The notes below the pieces were generated by a model. The model saw only the letters and a program-made list of their open reading frames with translations. It was not told where the DNA came from and did no database searches. From positions 2,474,001-2,538,000 of the forward strand of contig NZ_CP115859.1 of NCBI RefSeq assembly GCF_027920545.1: 64,000 nucleotides of DNA. The letters run 5' to 3'. The stretch is from Chryseobacterium camelliae. Its GTDB lineage: Bacteria; Bacteroidota; Bacteroidia; Flavobacteriales; Weeksellaceae. This document shows positions 1 through 10,865 of the stretch, piece by piece (the stretch's first letter is position 1; each line of letters starts with the position of its first letter). Both the position numbers and the translations under genes were made by a program.

Positions 1-57
1 ATTTCTAAAATGGGAGGTCTATTGAGATGTTCTACAATGCCATTGGTAAGAGACTAA
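1..57 (+). CDS. C-terminal end of an amidinotransferase / DDAH-like pentein enzyme (partial)
   Basis: Frame 1 is open from the first base and encodes 18 residues ending GGLLRCSTMPLVRD before TAA. A Gly-rich segment followed by R-C and then PLVR is the usual C-terminus of dimethylarginine dimethylaminohydrolase / arginine deiminase-like enzymes, where that Cys is the catalytic nucleophile. The gene starts before the window. It lies 40 nt upstream of a second pentein-family gene in the same direction, so an arginine or citrulline catabolic pair is likely. The family call rests on a very short stretch. Confidence 0.6.
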   Translation: MSKMGGLLRCSTMPLVRD

Positions 58-97
58 GCTTGTTGAAGAACATAAGGTAACTTTAAATCAGATTAAA

Positions 98-1021
98 ATG
101 CAAACAACAGATACAGTATTAATGATAGAGCCGATTGCATTCGGTTATAATGCAGAAACCGCAGAAAATAATTATTTTCAGGTTGAGCAGAAAGGAGAAG
201 ACATTCAGTCTAAGGCTTTGGCAGAGTTCAATACTTTTGTAGGGAAGCTAAGAAGTAAAGGAATTAATGTGATTACTATAAAAGATACATTGGATCCGCA
301 TACTCCGGACTCTATTTTTCCAAATAATTGGGTAAGCTTCCATAAAGACGGAAAAGTGGTTCTATATCCTATGTTCGCCTCAAACCGAAGAGTGGAAAGA
401 AGAGATGATATCATAGAAAGTATCCAAAACCAAGGTTTTGAAGTCACTGAAATTGACGACTGGTCTTTACCGGAAATTCAGGGGCATTTTTTAGAAGGAA
501 CCGGAAGTATGATTTTTGATCACGATAATAAAATAGCTTACGGATCAGTTTCTTTGAGATTGGATGAGAATTTATTCAGAAAATTTTGTGAAAAGTATGG
601 CTTTACTCCGGTAGTTTTCCACTCATTTCAAACAGTTGGTGAAGAAAGACTCCCGATTTATCATACCAATGTAATGATGTGTGTGGCGGATCAATTCGTA
701 GTCATTTGCCTCGACTGTATTGACGATAAAGGCGAAAGAAATCATGTAATCGAAACGATTAAAAATTCAGGGAAAGAAATTATTGAAATTTCGGAACCAC
801 AAATGCAGCAGTTTGCCGGGAATATGCTTCAGGTTCAAAATAAAGACGGAGAGAAGTTTTTAGTAATGAGCGAAACAGCTTATAAGTCTTTACACGAAAA
901 CCAGGTTTCTGCCATAGAAAAATATTGTGAAATTATTTATTCTGATCTGAATACGATTGAAGTTAACGGGGGTGGAAGTGCACGTTGCATGCTTGCCGAA
1001 GTTTTCTTACCGAAAAAATAA
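98..1021 (+). CDS. ctlX: CtlX-like citrulline/arginine-family amidinohydrolase
   Basis: 307 residues of the guanidino-modifying (pentein) superfamily. Recognisable blocks are FPNNWVSFH near residue 77, GTGSMIFDH near 155, the catalytic-type IYHTNVMM near 195, and the C-terminal GGGSARCMLAEVF whose Cys297 is the predicted nucleophile. Family knowledge: CtlX-type proteins are cytoplasmic enzymes acting on citrulline or arginine-like substrates, and Bacteroidota copies often sit beside arginine-catabolism genes. Here the preceding gene also ends in a pentein-type Cys motif, so the two probably form an operon. The ATG at 98 is the only good start. A strong hairpin terminator follows at once. The exact substrate cannot be read from sequence. 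Confidence 0.8.
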   Translation: MQTTDTVLMIEPIAFGYNAETAENNYFQVEQKGEDIQSKALAEFNTFVGKLRSKGINVITIKDTLDPHTPDSIFPNNWVSFHKDGKVVLYPMFASNRRVERRDDIIESIQNQGFEVTEIDDWSLPEIQGHFLEGTGSMIFDHDNKIAYGSVSLRLDENLFRKFCEKYGFTPVVFHSFQTVGEERLPIYHTNVMMCVADQFVVICLDCIDDKGERNHVIETIKNSGKEIIEISEPQMQQFAGNMLQVQNKDGEKFLVMSETAYKSLHENQVSAIEKYCEIIYSDLNTIEVNGGGSARCMLAEVFLPKK

Positions 1022-1042
1022 TCTGAATTTAAATAGATAGAT

Positions 1043-1080
1043 AAAATCTTCTGGCTGCAATCGGTCAGAAGATTTTTATT
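1043..1080 (+). terminator. Rho-independent terminator after ctlX
   Basis: AAAATCTTCTG (1043-1053) pairs perfectly over 11 bp with CAGAAGATTTT (1066-1076) around a 12-nt loop, and the stem runs into a T-rich tail. It lies 22 nt after the ctlX stop. Confidence 0.8.
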
Positions 1081-1107
1081 ATAAAGAACTTCTTCAAAAA
1101 ATTAGGC

Positions 1108-1115
1108 TACATTTG
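1108..1115 (+). promoter_or_regulatory. Bacteroidota -7 promoter element (TACATTTG)
   Basis: An exact match to TAnnTTTG, 20 nt before the ATG at 1136. No good -33 TTG is visible. Because transcription should begin a few bases downstream, the upstream in-frame ATG at 1121 would be almost leaderless, which favours 1136 as the start of the GH43 gene. Confidence 0.5.
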
Positions 1116-1135
1116 TAATAATGAAACAGGTTATT

Positions 1136-2893
1136 ATGATAAAAAAGCTATTGATAAGTCTGGGAGTTTTGACTGCAATCTTCTCTTATTCTCAGCAAAA
1201 AACATTCTGTAATCCCATCAATATAGATTATGGATATACTCCTTTCGAGTCTTTTTCAAAACAAGGGAAACACCGTGCTACAGCGGATCCGGTAATTGTT
1301 AATTTTAAAAATAAACTATTTCTTTTTTCGACCAATCAGGAAGGATATTGGTATAGTGACGATATGCTCGACTGGAAGTTTGTGAAAAGAAAATTTCTTA
1401 GGGATAACAAATATATTCATGATTTGAATGCACCTGCAGTTTGGGCAATGAAAGACACTTTATATGTCTTTGGTTCTACCTGGGAACAGGATTTCCCGAT
1501 CTGGAAAAGTACAAACCCAACAAAAGATGACTGGAAAATTGCTGTTGATACCCTAAAAGTTGGAGCTTGGGATCCTGCATTTCATTACGATGAAGACAAA
1601 AACAAATTATATCTGTATTGGGGATCAAGTAACGAATGGCCGCTTTTGGGAACGGAAGTAAAGGTAAAAACACTGCAATCAGAAGGATTTGTAAAGCCGA
1701 TTATCCGGCTGAAGCCGGAAGATCACGGTTGGGAAAGATTCGGGGAATACAATGATAATGTTTTTCTTCAGCCTTTTGTGGAAGGAGCATGGATGACGAA
1801 GTATAAAGATAAATATTATATGCAATATGGCGCTCCTGCAACGGAATTCAGCGGGTATTCCGATGGGGTGTATGTGAGTAAGAATCCTTTGGAAGGTTTT
1901 GAATATCAGCAGCACAATCCGTTTTCATATAAACCGGGAGGTTTCGCAAGAGGAGCAGGACATGGAGCAACTTTTGAAGACAATTACAAAAACTGGTGGC
2001 ATATTTCAACGATTTTTATTTCTACCAAGAATAATTTTGAAAGAAGACTGGGAATCTGGCCTGCCGGATTTGATAAAGATGATGTCATGTATTGTAACAC
2101 CGCTTACGGAGATTACCCGACATTTCTTCCACAATATGCTCAGGGAAAGGATTTTTCTAAAGGGCTGTTTGCAGGATGGATGTTGCTGAATTATAACAAA
2201 CCTGTTCAGGTTTCGTCGACCTTAGGAGGATATCATTCCAATTATGCGGTAGATGAAGATATTAAAACGTATTGGAGCGCAAAAACCGGGAATTCAGGAG
2301 AATGGTTTCAGACGGATTTGGGAGAAGTTTCTACCATTAATGCCATTCAGATTAATTATGCGGATCAGGATGTTGAGTTTTTAGGAAAAACCTTGGGTAA
2401 AATGCATCAGTATAAAATCTATAATTCTAATGATGGTAAAAAATGGAATGTGATTGTAGATAAAAGTAAGAATACAAAAGATGTTCCCCACGATTATGTT
2501 GAATTAGAGAAACCGGCAAAAGCAAGATTCTTAAAAATGGAAAACCTGAAAATGCCGACAGGAAAATTTGCGTTAAGCGGTTTCAGAGTTTTTGGAAAAG
2601 GAGCGGGAACCGTTCCTTCAAAAGTTCAGAATTTTGTTCCTTTAAGATCAGATCCTAAAAAATATGGAGAAAGAAGAAGCATCTGGATGAAATGGCAGCA
2701 AAATTCCGATGCAGACGGATATGTAATTTATTGGGGGAAATCTCCGGATAAATTATACGGAAGTATTATGATTTATGGTAAAAATGAATACTTCTTTACC
2801 GGGGCAGACAGAACAGATTCCTATTATTTCCAGATTGAGGCTTTCAATGCCAATGGAGTTTCCGAGAGAACGGAAGTTGTAAAGTCAGAATAA
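1136..2893 (+). CDS. Secreted glycoside hydrolase family 43 protein with F5/8-type C and FN3 domains
   Basis: 585 residues from the ATG at 1136, which gives a clean signal peptide (MIKKLLISLGVLTAIFSYSQ). An in-frame ATG at 1121 adds only five residues and sits on the promoter. The N-terminal five-bladed propeller has the GH43 hallmarks: ADPVIV (catalytic base Asp), WDPAFH (pKa-modulating Asp) and FVEGAWMTKY (acid Glu). Residues of about 360-490 resemble a discoidin (F5/8 C, CBM32-like) carbohydrate-binding domain, and the last 90 or so an FN3 domain. The likely role is extracellular or periplasmic cleavage of arabinose- or xylose-type glycans. Substrate unknown. It stands alone and is convergent with the outer-membrane receptor downstream. 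Confidence 0.85.
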   Translation: MIKKLLISLGVLTAIFSYSQQKTFCNPINIDYGYTPFESFSKQGKHRATADPVIVNFKNKLFLFSTNQEGYWYSDDMLDWKFVKRKFLRDNKYIHDLNAPAVWAMKDTLYVFGSTWEQDFPIWKSTNPTKDDWKIAVDTLKVGAWDPAFHYDEDKNKLYLYWGSSNEWPLLGTEVKVKTLQSEGFVKPIIRLKPEDHGWERFGEYNDNVFLQPFVEGAWMTKYKDKYYMQYGAPATEFSGYSDGVYVSKNPLEGFEYQQHNPFSYKPGGFARGAGHGATFEDNYKNWWHISTIFISTKNNFERRLGIWPAGFDKDDVMYCNTAYGDYPTFLPQYAQGKDFSKGLFAGWMLLNYNKPVQVSSTLGGYHSNYAVDEDIKTYWSAKTGNSGEWFQTDLGEVSTINAIQINYADQDVEFLGKTLGKMHQYKIYNSNDGKKWNVIVDKSKNTKDVPHDYVELEKPAKARFLKMENLKMPTGKFALSGFRVFGKGAGTVPSKVQNFVPLRSDPKKYGERRSIWMKWQQNSDADGYVIYWGKSPDKLYGSIMIYGKNEYFFTGADRTDSYYFQIEAFNANGVSERTEVVKSE

Positions 2894-2923
2894 AAAATAT
2901 ATCAATTGTACAGATTAAATAAA

Positions 2924-2949
2924 AAGCTCACCGAATTTTCGGTGAGCTT
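2924..2949. terminator. Bidirectional terminator between convergent genes
   Basis: AAGCTCACCGAA (2924-2935) and TTCGGTGAGCTT (2938-2949) form a perfect 12-bp stem. The T-run lies on the minus-strand side, so it mainly serves the receptor gene while also facing the GH43 gene end. Confidence 0.8.
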
Positions 2950-2987
2950 CATTGTACAAAATAATTTATATGAAGAATGATTATAGT

Positions 2988-5231
2988 TTATCTGGTTCTG
3001 TTTTTTATTTCGTCTGATGCACTTTCGATATTTCTTACCTTTTTCACTTTTTGGTTTCCGAAATTATACGTGATGCTGAAAGTTCCTCCTCTTCTGAACT
3101 GGTCGTTTCTTACAAAATTGTAGTTTCCATCCTCTTGATAATCTTCGATTTCTACGATATTGGTTCTTAAAACATCCGTCAGGTTCAACGCGAACGTCCA
3201 GTCGTTCCAGTTTTTCTTAAGACTTACGTCTAAACTCATCAGATTTTTCAGCATTCCCAGTTCGATTTGTTGCTTGTCTACGAAGAAATAATTGACTCCT
3301 AAAAACCAGGTTTTATTTTTATCCAATCGAAGAGTGTTATTGGATTGAATAACAATACTTGACGATTTTTTGTTATTTACGTAATCCGCAAAAACCTGTC
3401 CGGTGGTTGGATCTGTATTTAACATTCCGTCATTAATATTACGCTGAATACCGATGTTGAAATTAGTCGTTAAATATTGTTTGAAGAATGTTTTTTGCAT
3501 TCCCACCATTGCAGACATTTCCTGCTTCGTTCCGAAATTGGTTCGGATATATGCCAATGAGACTTTTTCTACACCTCCTTCCATATATTTTCTCTGCAAA
3601 GGAACCTGTGTGATTACATCTTTGAATAAAGAATGGTTCAGGATAAGGAAATAAGAATTTTTATACATATATGTCAATTCCTGGTTGTAAGTGGAAGAAG
3701 CCTTTACAAAAGGATTGTTTTGTGTATAATTATCCGGTGTTATGATATTTTTCACAGGATTCAGCTCCCAAAAACTTGGTCTTCTCATTCTGCTTGAAAA
3801 TGAATAGGAAATATTATTTTTATCACTGATGGCATAGTTGAAACTTGCATACGGTAAAAGATTATTGTAGTTTCTTTCAATTCTGCTATATTCCGGAGAA
3901 GCATTGTCAGAAGTTCCCAAACTATTGGTAATCTCGTATCTTGCACCTACTTTTCCTGAAAATTTATCAGAAAATTTCTTTTCGAAGGTTACATACAATC
4001 CGTAGATATTTTCATCATAAATAAAATGGTTAAAATCTTCTTCCGGTGCCAGCTGATTTCCATTTTCGTCGTATTTATAAATATAATTTTTGGTATCGTT
4101 ATCTGTTTTTGTTTTATTATAATTTCCACCGGCAGAAAAAGTGAAATCTTTTTTAAATTTTTTGATGTAATCTACAGTTCCGGAGAAATTATTGATAATT
4201 TGCGGGATGTTTTGAGTGATTTTTAGGCTATTTTTACTAAAATTATTAAATGCATCCGGAACCATTGTGTTATTGTCAGAATACTGAAATCTTTTATAAT
4301 TAAGATAAGCAGCATTTACATTCAGCTTACTTCCTAAAGAATCCAGTTTCACTTCATAGTTTAAGTTTACAGAATTATTATAACTACGGGCATTCTCTTT
4401 ATTTTTTGTTTGAGTATAACTAGTCCCCATAATTCCATCTTTGTCGGGTTGTGTTAATGCGTTTAATAAATCAATAGTTGAATTATAGCTTTTATTTGCA
4501 GAAGAACTCCAGGACAACGCTAAGTTGCTTTTTTCATTTAATTGATAATCAATATTTAAATATCCCCCGATGTTTTTGTTAGGATCATCAATATTTCCTA
4601 CGGATTCATTTCTGATATTTCCAACTCCGTTTCTAAGAACATATTCCTGCGCCTGAATATTCTCACCTCCGTTCAGATTAGCGCTGATTCCCAGTTTGTC
4701 TTTTCTGTAATTGGCAGAAAAACTTGCAGAGCTTGCGTTGTATTTATTTTGAGAATTGGACATTCTCATGTTTCCGTTTAAACCGTCGCTCATTTTCTTT
4801 TTCAAAATGATATTGATGATTCCGTCGGAAGATTCTACCTGATACTCACTTCCCGGAACAGTTATGACTTCAATTTTCTGAATGTTTTCTGCAGGGGTGT
4901 TTTTTAAGAACTGTGTCAGAGATTCTGCATCCATATTGGTTTTTCTACCGTTGATGTAGATCAGAGCATTATTTTTTCCTGCTATTTTTAAAGTTTTATC
5001 ATCGGTTGTTGACAAAAGTGGAGTTTGTTTCAGAAGATCGAATGTGGTATTTCCTTTCGCTACCGGTGATGCGGCTACATCATATACAAAACGGTCGCTT
5101 TGTTTTTTGAATACCTGTTTTTTTAAAGTAACGGCTTCTATATCTTGAGTTTTTTCAGTTTCCTGTTTTTTCTCTTGGGCGAAAGCCAAGCCGCTGAAAA
5201 ATAGAGCTGCGATGAGAATTGGCGTTTTCAT
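2988..5231 (-). CDS. TonB-dependent-receptor-like outer-membrane beta-barrel protein
   Basis: 747 residues with a signal peptide (MKTPILIAALFFSGLAFAQ). A plug-like region at about 40-150 (INGRKTNM, IEVITVPGSEYQ, GIINIILKKK) is followed by a long beta-barrel rich in alternating aromatic strands (NYRKDKLGISANL, NNISYSFSSRMRRPSFWELNP), matching the OMP_b-brl_3 type of Bacteroidota receptors. There is no N-terminal carboxypeptidase-like domain, unlike SusC. No SusD partner is adjacent, so the ligand is unknown (iron chelate, peptide or glycan are all possible). It has its own promoter at 5290-5321 and a terminator behind it, hence is probably monocistronic. It was read from the ATG at 5231. Confidence 0.85.
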   Translation of the reverse strand: MKTPILIAALFFSGLAFAQEKKQETEKTQDIEAVTLKKQVFKKQSDRFVYDVAASPVAKGNTTFDLLKQTPLLSTTDDKTLKIAGKNNALIYINGRKTNMDAESLTQFLKNTPAENIQKIEVITVPGSEYQVESSDGIINIILKKKMSDGLNGNMRMSNSQNKYNASSASFSANYRKDKLGISANLNGGENIQAQEYVLRNGVGNIRNESVGNIDDPNKNIGGYLNIDYQLNEKSNLALSWSSSANKSYNSTIDLLNALTQPDKDGIMGTSYTQTKNKENARSYNNSVNLNYEVKLDSLGSKLNVNAAYLNYKRFQYSDNNTMVPDAFNNFSKNSLKITQNIPQIINNFSGTVDYIKKFKKDFTFSAGGNYNKTKTDNDTKNYIYKYDENGNQLAPEEDFNHFIYDENIYGLYVTFEKKFSDKFSGKVGARYEITNSLGTSDNASPEYSRIERNYNNLLPYASFNYAISDKNNISYSFSSRMRRPSFWELNPVKNIITPDNYTQNNPFVKASSTYNQELTYMYKNSYFLILNHSLFKDVITQVPLQRKYMEGGVEKVSLAYIRTNFGTKQEMSAMVGMQKTFFKQYLTTNFNIGIQRNINDGMLNTDPTTGQVFADYVNNKKSSSIVIQSNNTLRLDKNKTWFLGVNYFFVDKQQIELGMLKNLMSLDVSLKKNWNDWTFALNLTDVLRTNIVEIEDYQEDGNYNFVRNDQFRRGGTFSITYNFGNQKVKKVRNIESASDEIKNRTR

Positions 5232-5289
5232 AATTTTATTTTTAGAGTGGTTTTGTCTATTAGCTTGTATTTATTATTATTTAACATTG

Positions 5290-5321
5290 CAAAGATATAT
5301 AATAAATTTAGTATCATGCAA
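5290..5321 (-). promoter_or_regulatory. Promoter of the outer-membrane receptor gene
   Basis: On the minus strand TATCTTTG (5297-5290) matches TAnnTTTG and is preceded by TTG (5321-5319) at a spacing of 21 nt, close to the Bacteroidota optimum of about 19. It is 59 nt upstream of the receptor ATG. Confidence 0.5.
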
Positions 5322-5479
5322 TGCAAAGTACTTAAAATGTTTTTAAATGAATTTTAACATTCTGATTTTCAGACATTAAAATTTGGTTATTATTTCTTTA
5401 AAAATTTTGAGTATCTATATAATTAGACAATTGTAACATGGATTTTGTTACAGATCAAGCAAAAAAATGCAAAAAAAAA

Positions 5480-5818
5480 TTATTCTCTGTCGAAACGCGC
5501 TAGCTTTTTATCAATCCAAACCGTGGCGAATGGGAAAAAAGCTGAGATTAAAGAAAATACAAAATCTTCATCATCCCAAGTAAATATTTTTCTTATAGAA
5601 GGCAGAAATAAAAGATAAAGAGTAAAAAAGAATCCGTGAATACTGCCAATGGTACTAATGTAAACAATAGGAATAATGCCAGTAGGATCTACTCGGATCC
5701 AAATCATGGCTGTAAACAGAAAAAACCAGGATATTGCTTCAGCTAAACATACTTGTCTGAACCATTTAATAACTCTTTCCTGAGGATATTTTGTGAAAAT
5801 TTTTTCGAGAAAATTCAT
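5480..5818 (-). CDS. DUF3817 family small membrane protein
   Basis: 112 residues with three hydrophobic segments (about 25-45, 50-72 and 88-103), and the RxVCLAEAISW and GSIHGFFFTLYLL motifs that typify DUF3817. It is an inner-membrane protein with no known biochemical function. It lies 20 nt behind nadD and 3' to recJ in what looks like a recJ-nadD-DUF3817 operon, so it is probably a passenger of a housekeeping transcript. Confidence 0.8.
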   Translation of the reverse strand: MNFLEKIFTKYPQERVIKWFRQVCLAEAISWFFLFTAMIWIRVDPTGIIPIVYISTIGSIHGFFFTLYLLFLPSIRKIFTWDDEDFVFSLISAFFPFATVWIDKKLARFDRE

Positions 5819-5838
5819 TGTATAATTTTATCAGACAT

Positions 5839-6423
5839 CTATTTATAAAAACTACTCCCATCCAGATATTCAAAAACTTCGGGAGGAAGCATAGGCCTTA
5901 CATTTTTATTTTCCTTAATCATATTACGGATTTCCGTAGCAGAAAGTTCTATAATAGGAGCCTTAATCAAAGAGATGTTTTCATGTTGTTGATATTCAGT
6001 TGACTTTGTTTCATCTTCAGAAACTCTCGGGTACACTATGATGTGATAGTTTTTGATCAGATAATCAGCATTTTTCCATTTGTGAAGACTTTTTAAATTG
6101 TCCTCTCCCATAATTAAACTGAAAGAATACTTAGGATATTTTTCGTTAAGATAAGCTAAAGTATCTATCGTATAGCTTGGTTTAGGAAGAGAAAATTCAA
6201 CATTTGAAGCTTTAATATTAGGATAATTTTTAAGAGCGAGCTCTACCATATCGAGTCGATTGTGATCATTAAGTAAAGTCTTCTTATCCTTAAAAGGGTT
6301 TTGAGGGCTTACAACAAACCACACTTCATTCATGTCTGAATTTTCTAAAATATAATTAGCGAGAATCAGATGACCAATATGGATAGGATTAAAAGATCCA
6401 AAGAAAAGACCAACTTTTTTCAT
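5839..6423 (-). CDS. nadD: Nicotinate-nucleotide adenylyltransferase
   Basis: 194 residues, normal length for NadD. The nucleotidyltransferase signature GSFNPIHIGH is at residues 9-18 and the C-terminal ISATEIRNMI block supplies the SxTxxR phosphate-binding motif. The enzyme joins nicotinic acid mononucleotide and ATP to give deamido-NAD in cytoplasmic NAD synthesis. It is 14 nt downstream of recJ and 20 nt upstream of the DUF3817 gene, all in one orientation. Confidence 0.95.
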   Translation of the reverse strand: MKKVGLFFGSFNPIHIGHLILANYILENSDMNEVWFVVSPQNPFKDKKTLLNDHNRLDMVELALKNYPNIKASNVEFSLPKPSYTIDTLAYLNEKYPKYSFSLIMGEDNLKSLHKWKNADYLIKNYHIIVYPRVSEDETKSTEYQQHENISLIKAPIIELSATEIRNMIKENKNVRPMLPPEVFEYLDGSSFYK

Positions 6424-6437
6424 GATAAATGGAATGA

Positions 6438-8153
6438 TTAATGATCTCTGAATTTTACGTCTTTAATATTCAAATAATGAGTAACATTACCCTTCCAGTG
6501 GTTTTCTTCTAAAGTAAAGGCAATGTCAAAGCTTTTATTTTTAAACTCTTCTGCAAACTGTCCCAACTTGAAGCCTACACATTCGATATTTCTGTTGGTA
6601 GATTCTTGTCTGATGTAAAATTTAAGATGATTATTATCTTTTCCCATCGTTTTTAAATAACCAGAAAGCTTTTGGTTGCTCATAGAAAAGATCGGTTTCA
6701 TATTCTGTGGTCCGAACGGAGCCAGTTTTCTATGGAAATTGATGAACTCACGATTAATATCTTCAATTTGAATTTCCGTGTCAATATTAATAGAAGGTTC
6801 CTTTTGATGCTCCTTAATCTTTTCCGATACTATTTTTTCAAACTTTTCCTTAAAAGCTTCAAATTTTTCTTTTTCCATTGAAAGACCTGCGGCAGCATGA
6901 TGGCCTCCGAATTTTAAGAAGTATTCGGAACATAAATCCAAAGCTTCATGTACATCAAAATCAGAAACAGATCTTGCGGAAGCTACCATTTCTCCATTAT
7001 TCCCGTCAGTAAAAACCAGGGTAGGCTTATAATAAGTTTCAATCAGTCGGGAAGCAACAATTCCGATTACCCCTTTATTCCATTCTGGATGATAGACAAT
7101 GGTACTGTGCTTGGTTTGTTGTTGGGATTCCACAATCTGATTGAGCGCAGAAAGAGTAGAATTCATATCAAGCTCTCTTCTTTCATCGTTAAGATTCATG
7201 ATATCGCTTACAATTTGATGGGCGTGTTTCAAATTGTCGGAAACCATAAGTTCTACAGCCGCTTTTCCATGAGAGATTCTTCCGGCGGCATTTATTTTGG
7301 GAGCAATTTCAAAAACAATATTTGAAATTTCAAAATGAGACAGTTTATCTTCAGGAATTAATAATCTTAAACCTAAATTTCTAGTTTTGCGCAAGACCTT
7401 AAGCCCCATTTTAGCTAAAACACGATTTTCTCCGGTCATGGATACAATATCGGCAGCAATGGAAATCGCCAATAAATCTGTTAATTCAAACAGTTCTGCT
7501 TCGGGAATTTTGTAAATGGTATTTAATCCCTGACAAAGTTTGAAGCCGACCCCACAACCAGAAAGTTCCTTGAAAGGGTATCTGCAGTCACTTCTTTTAG
7601 GATCAAGAACAGCAACTGCATTGGGAATTTCTTCACCAGGTAAATGATGGTCACAAATGATAAAATCTATACCCAAACTCTGAGCATAGCTTATCATATC
7701 TAAAGCCTTGATTCCGCAGTCGAGCGCAACAATTAAAGAAAAACCGTTTTCTTTGGCAAAATCTATTCCTTCTGTTGAAATTCCATATCCTTCAGAATTT
7801 CTGTCTGGAATATAATAGTCTAAATATTTTTTCTCAACAATTTTGCTGAGGTACAAATACATCAGTGCTACGGCCGTAGTTCCGTCTACGTCGTAATCAC
7901 CATATACCAGTATTTTTTCACCATTTTCAATAGCGGTTGCAATACGCTCAACAGCTTTTTGCATATCTGCCATTAAAAACGGACTATGAATATCATTAAG
8001 ATTGGGCTTGAAGAATTCCCGGGCCTTTTGATAATTGTCAATACCTCTGAGAACAAGAAGTTTGGATTCAAAAGTTCCAAAACCAAGCGACGAACTTAAT
8101 CTGTCTACAATATCTTCATCCGGTTCGGGTTTGTAAATCCATTTTTGACTCAT
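6438..8153 (-). CDS. recJ: Single-stranded-DNA-specific exonuclease RecJ
   Basis: 571 residues with the full DHH/DHHA1 set: GDYDVDG at 85-91, ALDCG near 144, DHH at 168-170, GCGVGFKL, the RISHG linker and GGHHAAAGLSM in the DHHA1 domain, then a C-terminal OB-like region. It is a 5'-3' ssDNA exonuclease of recombination and mismatch repair. It heads the recJ-nadD-DUF3817 group. A minus-strand TATTTTTG element (8165-8158) lies directly before the ATG, so the transcript may have a very short leader, or that element may be chance. Confidence 0.95.
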   Translation of the reverse strand: MSQKWIYKPEPDEDIVDRLSSSLGFGTFESKLLVLRGIDNYQKAREFFKPNLNDIHSPFLMADMQKAVERIATAIENGEKILVYGDYDVDGTTAVALMYLYLSKIVEKKYLDYYIPDRNSEGYGISTEGIDFAKENGFSLIVALDCGIKALDMISYAQSLGIDFIICDHHLPGEEIPNAVAVLDPKRSDCRYPFKELSGCGVGFKLCQGLNTIYKIPEAELFELTDLLAISIAADIVSMTGENRVLAKMGLKVLRKTRNLGLRLLIPEDKLSHFEISNIVFEIAPKINAAGRISHGKAAVELMVSDNLKHAHQIVSDIMNLNDERRELDMNSTLSALNQIVESQQQTKHSTIVYHPEWNKGVIGIVASRLIETYYKPTLVFTDGNNGEMVASARSVSDFDVHEALDLCSEYFLKFGGHHAAAGLSMEKEKFEAFKEKFEKIVSEKIKEHQKEPSINIDTEIQIEDINREFINFHRKLAPFGPQNMKPIFSMSNQKLSGYLKTMGKDNNHLKFYIRQESTNRNIECVGFKLGQFAEEFKNKSFDIAFTLEENHWKGNVTHYLNIKDVKFRDH

Positions 8154-8157
8154 TTCA

Positions 8158-8165
8158 CAAAAATA
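8158..8165 (-). promoter_or_regulatory. Possible -7 promoter element for recJ
   Basis: TATTTTTG on the minus strand fits TAnnTTTG but is only 4 nt from the ATG at 8153 and has no -33 partner. It would give a leaderless or nearly leaderless transcript, so the call is weak. Confidence 0.25.
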
Positions 8166-8287
8166 AGGAAAAAAGTTTTAAAAGCCTAAGATAAAAAATG
8201 CCCTTTCAGCTCTTTGCTTAGGAATTTTAATTTTAAAATTATTCTGGAAATAAGTATCTTCGCGGTCCAAAAGTCAAAATAACAATT

Positions 8288-9103
8288 ATGAAAAAAATTA
8301 CATTCTGCCTGATGTTCATCGGGGCAATGCATTCAATTAATGCTCAAAAAATCAATCTTGGAAAAGCGGCAGGAATGGTTTCCAATGGGGCAAAAGCTTT
8401 AACTTTCACTAATGAAGATGCGATTACATTATCCAGAGAATCCGTAGAATGGATGGATAAAAATAACAAGGTTGCAGGGCCGAAAGATCCTTATACCGTA
8501 AGATTAAATAAGCTTTTCGGAAAACACAAAAGCCAGGATGGTCTTAAACTTAATTACAAGGTTTATCTGGTAAAAGACATTAATGCTTTTGCTTGTGCTG
8601 ACGGAAGTGTGCGTGTCTTTTCATCATTAATGGATATCATGACAGATGATGAATTATTGGCGGTAATTGGTCATGAAATCGGTCACGTAAAAAATCAGGA
8701 TACCAAAGATGCGATGAAATCTGCTTATTTAAAAGCTGCGGCTTTGGATGCTGCTTCTTCGGCATCTAACGCGGTTGCAACTTTAAATGAAAGTCAGGTC
8801 GGGAAAATGGCAAACGCTTTTCTTGATGCTTCTCACAGCAAAAAACAGGAATCTGAAGCAGATACCTATTCTTATGATTTTATGAAGGCTAATAAGTATA
8901 ATGTGGTAGGAGCTTATACTGCATTTAAGAAATTGGCTCTGCTTTCTGAAGGAGGGGCGCAGCAATCAGGCTTCCAGAAAATGTTCAATTCACATCCAGA
9001 TAGCAACAAAAGAGCTGAAGCGGTAAAAAAGCGTGCCCAGAAAGGCGGCTTATGGAAAGACCCTGGAGCGGTAACTTTGCCGGCGACTAAGCTTACAAAA
9101 TAA
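8288..9103 (+). CDS. Periplasmic M48-family zinc metalloprotease
   Basis: 271 residues with a signal peptide cleaved after about residue 20 (MKKITFCLMFIGAMHSINAQ). The zinc motif HEIGH is at 129-133, and the third ligand Glu lies in QESEADTYSYDFM near 188-190, as in M48 peptidases related to the BepA/LoiP type. FNSHPDSNKRAEAV near the C-terminus is the usual M48 end block. Homologues act in periplasmic protein quality control, and a role with outer-membrane proteins is inference. It stands alone. A near-consensus TATCTTCG lies 25 nt upstream, and a strong bidirectional terminator follows. Confidence 0.9.
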   Translation: MKKITFCLMFIGAMHSINAQKINLGKAAGMVSNGAKALTFTNEDAITLSRESVEWMDKNNKVAGPKDPYTVRLNKLFGKHKSQDGLKLNYKVYLVKDINAFACADGSVRVFSSLMDIMTDDELLAVIGHEIGHVKNQDTKDAMKSAYLKAAALDAASSASNAVATLNESQVGKMANAFLDASHSKKQESEADTYSYDFMKANKYNVVGAYTAFKKLALLSEGGAQQSGFQKMFNSHPDSNKRAEAVKKRAQKGGLWKDPGAVTLPATKLTK

Positions 9104-9149
9104 TATAAATAAAAATCCTCAAATTTAATTTGAGGATTTTTATTTATAT
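9103..9149. terminator. Bidirectional terminator
   Basis: A near-perfect palindrome: the arm 9103-9123 (core AAAAATCCTCAAA) pairs with 9129-9149 (core TTTGAGGATTTTT) around a 5-nt loop. A- and T-runs on both sides serve both the M48 gene and the convergent ABC-F gene. Confidence 0.85.
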
Positions 9150-9170
9150 AAATTTTTATGTGGTCGAAGA

Positions 9171-10865
<1,695 letters not shown>

